Positions 5,861 to 8,783 of a stretch of 8,783 nt of DNA are shown piece by piece (position 1 is the stretch's first letter; every line of letters begins with the position of its first letter). Made by a program: the position numbers and the translations under genes. This DNA comes from Paenibacillus sp. (GTDB taxonomy: Bacteria > Bacillota > Bacilli > Paenibacillales > Paenibacillaceae). Below the pieces are notes generated by a model. The model did not search any database. It saw only the letters and a program-made list of their open reading frames with translations, and was not told the origin of the DNA. Location: positions 1 through 8,783 of the forward strand of contig JAQSXN010000121.1 in assembly GCA_029256665.1 (NCBI GenBank), written 5' to 3'.

Positions 5861-5965
5861 GATAATGATATCGTATCATGTTTGCGCAAAATATGAATAG
5901 TTTAATTCGAAAATAAGAATAAATGAGAAGAAAATTCTCGTTAATTGCGATACGATGGGTTTATC
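5861..5965. promoter_or_regulatory. Divergent control region with paired inverted sites between araC-type gene and uxaE
   Basis: GATACGAT occurs at 5949-5956 on the plus strand and at 5870-5877 on the minus strand. Both copies are followed at the same distance by TTATC, so 13 of 17 bases agree between the sites 5949-5965 and 5861-5877. One copy lies upstream of each gene. A pair of sites facing the two divergent promoters fits a regulator that controls both. The 45 bp between about 5890 and 5935 are very AT-rich and probably hold the promoters, but no clean -35/-10 pair could be assigned for either gene. Confidence 0.45.
5881..5890. promoter_or_regulatory. Perfect 10-bp palindrome TTTGCGCAAA, possible operator
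   Basis: A perfect dyad with a central CG, lying in the AT-rich gap between the regulator and uxaE. The CG-centred symmetry is the kind bound by LacI/CcpA-type proteins, but it matches the catabolite-responsive consensus only loosely. It could also be chance; a 10-bp palindrome alone is weak evidence. Confidence 0.3.
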
Positions 5966-5995
5966 TTAGCTGTACAGATAAGGGAGGCCATCGCA

Positions 5996-7486
5996 ATGAA
6001 AGCATTGATCGACGTATTGCAATCCGGCAACGTGTCCGAGCTGAACTCTTCCGATTACTACGTATATCCCAATTCCATCGCCAAAGCGGCGGGCACGACG
6101 ATCGCCATCGTCAAAACGGCCGAAGGCAAGAAGCTGTTCGCCATCGGCGACGGCGACCTGTATGACGCGCTCTTAGGCGAAGCGGCCGAGGGCGGCGCCG
6201 GCAAGCTATGTCCGCTGTCGCATGCCAATCGGTTGACGATCAACAACTATTTCCCATATACCGCGCCGAGGGCATTCGGCACGAAGGTGGCGACGATGGG
6301 TCTCGGCGACCGTCTCGGCATCGCGAGCCCGGGCCATATCCGCACGATCCGCGGCAAGGATATCCGTCCCGTACTCGCTCAACAGAGCATTCGCGAGCTT
6401 GCGCTGACGGGCCGCACGTATGAGGACGTGCTTGACGCGGCCGCTTATGCTGTGCTGCAAGAGGGTTACACGGACGGGTACGGAGCGGACGGCGACCATT
6501 TGAAGAAAATCGAGGACATCGAATACGCGCTGCGTCTAGGGTTTACGATGCTGACGCTCGATTGCTCGGAGTATATCGACGGTACGATCGGCGGATCCTC
6601 CGAGGCGGACATCGCTGCGAAGTACGAGCAGCTTCCGTCCGAGCTGCGCAGCCGGTACGAATCGCGTTATCTCGGCGGCGCGGCAAGCATTCCTGGCGCA
6701 GAGCTCAATTTCACGCGCGAATCGCTTATGAAAGACGTTCTGATCTACGACAAGGCGATCGGCTTCATGGAAGAGATCTACAACACCTATATCAAAACGC
6801 TGGATCGCGAGGTCGACTTCGAAATATCCATCGACGAGACGGAAACGCCTACGTCGCCGGAGGCTCACTACCTTGTGGCGAACGAGCTGAAGCATCGCGG
6901 CGTGTCCATCTTCAGCATGGCCCCGCGGTTCTGCGGCGAATTCCAGAAGGGGATCGATTATATCGGCGATATCGCGCAATTCGAGAAGGAGCTCGCGAGC
7001 CACGCGGCGATCGCGGTCCACTTCGGCTTCAAGCTGAGCATCCACTCCGGCAGCGACAAATTCAGCGTGTTCCCGCTGATCGGCCAATACACGAACGGAC
7101 TGTTCCACCTCAAGACGGCGGGCACGAACTGGCTGGAAGCCGTCCGCGTCGTGGCAAGAGAGAACCCGTCCCTGTACCGCCGCATGCATCGGTACGCGCT
7201 CGATCACTTCGAAGAAGCGAAGGCTTATTACCACGTTACGACGGATATCGGCGCCATAGCTCCTCTCGATCGCGTGACCGACGAGCAATTGCCCGAATAC
7301 ATGAACGAAAACAACGCGCGCCAGCTGCTGCACATTACGTACGGCTTGCTGCTTCAGGCGAAAAACGAAGATGGAAGCAAGACGTTCGCGGACGAGTTCT
7401 TCCGGACGCTCGCCGACCGCGAGGACGTTTTTGCGGAGGGGCTGGGCAGCCATATCGGCAAACATTTGGAGCTGCTGGGTAAATAA
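5996..7486 (+). CDS. uxaE: Tagaturonate/fructuronate epimerase-like protein (UxaE family)
   Basis: A 496-residue cytoplasmic protein whose length and motifs fit UxaE, the epimerase that interconverts D-tagaturonate and D-fructuronate, joining the galacturonate and glucuronate branches of hexuronate breakdown (first described in Thermotoga maritima). Visible conserved blocks are MGLGDRLGIASPGHI at 101-115, DGDHLK at 165-170, LTLDCSEYIDG at 187-197, EISIDETETPTSP at 276-288 and IHSGSDKFSVFP at 349-360; the many Asp, Glu and His in them suggest a metal-dependent aldolase-like barrel (inference). The ATG at 5996 has AAGGGAGG eight bases upstream, better than an in-frame TTG at 5945. No other uronate gene (uxaC, uxaB, uxuA, kdgK) lies in the window, so its pathway partners must be elsewhere. 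The name is from recalled family motifs, not a search. Confidence 0.75.
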   Translation: MKALIDVLQSGNVSELNSSDYYVYPNSIAKAAGTTIAIVKTAEGKKLFAIGDGDLYDALLGEAAEGGAGKLCPLSHANRLTINNYFPYTAPRAFGTKVATMGLGDRLGIASPGHIRTIRGKDIRPVLAQQSIRELALTGRTYEDVLDAAAYAVLQEGYTDGYGADGDHLKKIEDIEYALRLGFTMLTLDCSEYIDGTIGGSSEADIAAKYEQLPSELRSRYESRYLGGAASIPGAELNFTRESLMKDVLIYDKAIGFMEEIYNTYIKTLDREVDFEISIDETETPTSPEAHYLVANELKHRGVSIFSMAPRFCGEFQKGIDYIGDIAQFEKELASHAAIAVHFGFKLSIHSGSDKFSVFPLIGQYTNGLFHLKTAGTNWLEAVRVVARENPSLYRRMHRYALDHFEEAKAYYHVTTDIGAIAPLDRVTDEQLPEYMNENNARQLLHITYGLLLQAKNEDGSKTFADEFFRTLADREDVFAEGLGSHIGKHLELLGK

Positions 7487-7561
7487 GCAAAGATTAATGC
7501 GGCATGTCCAAGGCGGCCAATGGGAACACTGACGAAGATAAGAAGTCAGGAGGGGACCATT

Positions 7562-8026
7562 ATGGCTAACCGAGGATTGGGGACGGCGCTTGCCGCCGTG
7601 GGCGCCGCGCAGCTGCTTAAAGTGCCGTTGCACGCTTGGCGGAAGGGCGAATGGAGCTTTGGCAAAGTCGCCGGCTCCGGCGGCATGCCGAGCTCGCACT
7701 CCAGCGGGGTGTCGGCGCTTGCCGCCTATACGGCGATCAAATACGGCGTTCGTACGCCGGAGTTCGCGATTGCGAGCATGCTGGGCTTGGTCGTGATGTA
7801 CGATGCGATGAACATCCGCAGGCATGCGGGGGAGATCGCGATTCAGGTGAACGATCTCGATGCCGATGTCGAGAGGCTGGCGGGGCATCATCCCGGCGTC
7901 TACCACGAGCGGCGCAAGGAAAAGCTGAAGGAGTCGCTCGGCCATCAGCCCAGCGAAGTGGCGGCTGGCGCTATTCTCGGCACGGCCATTGGAGTCGCCT
8001 CCGCGCTGACGGTTAGGGGCCGTTAA
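7562..8026 (+). CDS. yuiD: Divergent PAP2 family membrane protein, YuiD-like (DUF212)
   Basis: A 154-residue membrane protein, the usual length for this family. It carries the PAP2-like motif SGGMPSSHSS at 39-48, then hydrophobic helices around 49-62 and 66-80, the family block DAMNIRRHAGE at 81-91, and GHQPSEVAAGAILG at 127-140 leading into a last helix. Canonical PAP2 phosphatases use Lys/Arg, PSGH and SRxxxxxH motifs; only a variant of the middle one and RRHAGE are visible, so phosphatase activity is uncertain. The ATG at 7562 has AGGAGGGG six bases upstream; an ATG at 7520 lacks such a site. It follows uxaE by 75 bp with no terminator between, so the two may share a transcript, though no functional link is evident. 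A strong terminator follows. Confidence 0.85.
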   Translation: MANRGLGTALAAVGAAQLLKVPLHAWRKGEWSFGKVAGSGGMPSSHSSGVSALAAYTAIKYGVRTPEFAIASMLGLVVMYDAMNIRRHAGEIAIQVNDLDADVERLAGHHPGVYHERRKEKLKESLGHQPSEVAAGAILGTAIGVASALTVRGR

Positions 8027-8051
8027 CGATCGGCATATGAGGAAAAACAAC

Positions 8052-8091
8052 AAAGCGTCCCGCAGATGGTTTCGGCTGCGGGGCGCTTTTT
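8052..8091 (+). terminator. Rho-independent terminator after yuiD-like gene
   Basis: AAAGCGTCCCGCAG (8052-8065) pairs with 8076-8089 over 14 bases (one G-U) around a 10-base loop. The stem ends in a run of five T (8087-8091). It closes the uxaE-yuiD side before the peroxidase promoter, whose -35 box begins two bases later. Confidence 0.92.
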
Positions 8092-8092
8092 A

Positions 8093-8121
8093 TTGACTTT
8101 ATTATTTAAATTGTATAAAAT
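8093..8121 (+). promoter_or_regulatory. Sigma-A promoter of the peroxidase gene
   Basis: TTGACT at 8093-8098 and TAAAAT at 8116-8121 with a 17-base spacer make a strong vegetative promoter in an AT-rich stretch. TATAAA at 8114 is an alternative -10 with a 15-base gap. The spacer contains an imperfect 16-base dyad (8100-8115, right half AAATTGTA) that recalls OhrR-type operators. Confidence 0.75.
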
Positions 8122-8162
8122 TTAATCAAATCAAACTAACATTCGGCAGGGAGAGTGAAATC

Positions 8163-8642
8163 ATGTCCATATACGATATTTCCGTCAAAACGATCAAAGG
8201 CGAACAGCAGACGCTCGCACCGTACAAAGGCGACGTCATGCTGATCGTGAATACCGCGACGGGCTGCGGCTTCGCGCCGCAATTCAAAGGTCTTCAAAAG
8301 CTGCACGACGAATATGCGGATCAAGGCTTCTCCGTTCTGGGTTTTCCGTGCGCCCAATTCGCGAACCAAGAGAAGGGCGACGACTCGGAGATCGCGCAGG
8401 CATGCGAGCTGAACTTCGGCGTATCTTTTCCACTGTACTCCCGCATAGACGTCAAAGGCAAAGAGGCGCATCCGCTGTTCAAACATCTGACGGACGAAGC
8501 TAGAGGCGTGCTTGGCACCAAGTCGATCAAGTGGAACTTCACGAAGTTTCTCGTCGACCGCGAAGGACGCGTCGTCAAACGGTTCGCTCCCACGGACGAA
8601 CCCGCCAAGATCGAATCGTTTATTCGCGAGCAGCTGTCATAA
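8163..8642 (+). CDS. bsaA: Glutathione peroxidase-like thiol peroxidase (BsaA/Gpx family)
   Basis: A 159-residue cytoplasmic peroxidase of the thioredoxin fold, full length for the bacterial family. The peroxidatic cysteine is Cys35 in NTATGCGFAPQF, where animal enzymes carry selenocysteine; no in-frame TGA is present. The rest of the catalytic tetrad is visible: Gln69 in FANQEKG, and Trp124-Asn125 in IKWNFTKFLVD. Cys81 in QACELNFGVSFPLY sits where the resolving cysteine of thioredoxin-dependent members lies, so it probably reduces hydroperoxides with thioredoxin or another thiol rather than glutathione, which most Firmicutes lack. Cys63 is in the conserved FPCAQF block; its Ala64 replaces the usual Asn. 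The ATG at 8163 has AGGGAGAG seven bases upstream. Monocistronic, with its own promoter and terminator. Confidence 0.93.
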   Translation: MSIYDISVKTIKGEQQTLAPYKGDVMLIVNTATGCGFAPQFKGLQKLHDEYADQGFSVLGFPCAQFANQEKGDDSEIAQACELNFGVSFPLYSRIDVKGKEAHPLFKHLTDEARGVLGTKSIKWNFTKFLVDREGRVVKRFAPTDEPAKIESFIREQLS

Positions 8643-8670
8643 AGGACGATAACGTATTTATCGGCCGTTC

Positions 8671-8723
8671 AAAGGCGCATCTTCCCGCAGGCTTGCAAGC
8701 TTGGCGGAGAGCTGCGTCTTTTT
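8671..8723 (+). terminator. Large imperfect hairpin, probable terminator after peroxidase gene
   Basis: AAAGGCGCA (8671-8679) pairs with TGCGTCTTT (8713-8721). Inside are further broken pairings (CCGC with GCGG) and at the tip the perfect palindrome GCTTGCAAGC (8691-8700). Five T (8719-8723) end the structure. It lies 29 bp past the peroxidase stop. Its size and interruptions are unusual for a simple terminator. Confidence 0.65.
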
Positions 8724-8733
8724 GGCGAAAGGA

Positions 8734-8762
8734 TTGACAATTAACCGAGATTTCAATAAGAT
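8734..8762 (+). promoter_or_regulatory. Sigma-A promoter of a gene beyond the right edge
   Basis: A perfect TTGACA at 8734-8739 and TAAGAT at 8757-8762 are separated by 17 bases. Transcription would start near 8769, inside the palindrome at 8765-8779, and run out of the window to the right. Confidence 0.7.
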
Positions 8763-8764
8763 TC

Positions 8765-8779
8765 ACCTATCAGATAGGT
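8765..8779. promoter_or_regulatory. 15-bp perfect palindrome at the transcription start, probable repressor operator
   Basis: ACCTATCAGATAGGT is symmetric about a central A with seven paired bases on each side. It begins two bases after the -10 box, where a bound repressor would block initiation. The core CTATC-A-GATAG resembles TetR-type operators (tetO has CTATCATTGATAG), so a TetR/AcrR-family repressor, perhaps encoded just downstream, is the best guess. Confidence 0.6.
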
Positions 8780-8783
8780 ATAA

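Noticed and set aside
6562..7482. 306-residue plus-strand frame inside uxaE
   Set aside because: Out-of-frame shadow with very high arginine content and no ribosome site; the uxaE frame has clear conserved motifs throughout.
6536..8053. 505-residue open frame on the minus strand
   Set aside because: It lies antisense to the uxaE-like and yuiD-like genes, crosses their gap, has Arg/Ala/His-heavy composition and no recognisable domain; a shadow of GC-rich codon use.
8163..8642. Selenoprotein peroxidase
   Set aside because: The active-site codon is TGC (Cys35), with no in-frame TGA.

Overview
The window looks like chromosomal DNA of a moderately GC-rich, spore-former-type Firmicute, most likely Paenibacillaceae (Paenibacillus or Cohnella). 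The evidence is strong AGGAGG-type ribosome binding sites, GTG and TTG starts, S-layer homology (SLH) repeats, a Bacillus-type sigY-yxlCDEFG operon, YneR-, YuiD- and BsaA-like proteins, and a Thermotoga/Paenibacillus-type UxaE. This placement is inferred from protein families; no marker gene is present.

Layout. 1-935: 3' end of a gene for a secreted, cell-wall-anchored SLH-repeat protein. 936-1218: intergenic, holding a decayed copy of a segment found intact at about 4473-4762 (middle and 3' end of the HesB-like gene plus its hairpin), then an ECF-type promoter. 1219-4277: a six-gene operon for an ECF sigma factor, a small membrane anti-sigma candidate, two more small two-helix membrane proteins, an ABC ATPase and an ABC-2 permease; every junction overlaps. 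4345-4760: a monocistronic HesB/YneR-like gene with its own sigma-A promoter and a hairpin terminator. 4771-4896 (minus): a 41-residue basic protein. 4995-5840 (minus): an AraC-family regulator, divergent from 5996-7486, a tagaturonate/fructuronate epimerase-like (UxaE) gene; the AT-rich gap between them carries inverted repeats that look like operators. 7562-8026: a YuiD-type divergent PAP2 membrane protein. 8052-8091: a strong terminator. 8093-8642: promoter and gene of a cysteine-type glutathione (thioredoxin) peroxidase. 8671-8783: a complex hairpin terminator, then a sigma-A promoter overlaid by a 15-bp perfect palindrome, probably the operator of a regulated gene beyond the window.

How the parts work together. 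The sigma factor probably drives its own operon, with the three small membrane proteins restraining it or sensing envelope state and the ABC pair as the effector (export, immunity or detoxification). The AraC regulator and UxaE form a likely sugar-acid catabolic switch. The remaining genes are separate housekeeping or stress units.

Nothing here demands a wholly new system. The items most worth a second look are the colinear repeat scar flanking the sigY-hesB block, the operator-like repeats between araC and uxaE, the 41-residue protein, and the palindromic operator at the right edge. No tRNA, rRNA, CRISPR array, insertion sequence or phage gene was seen.
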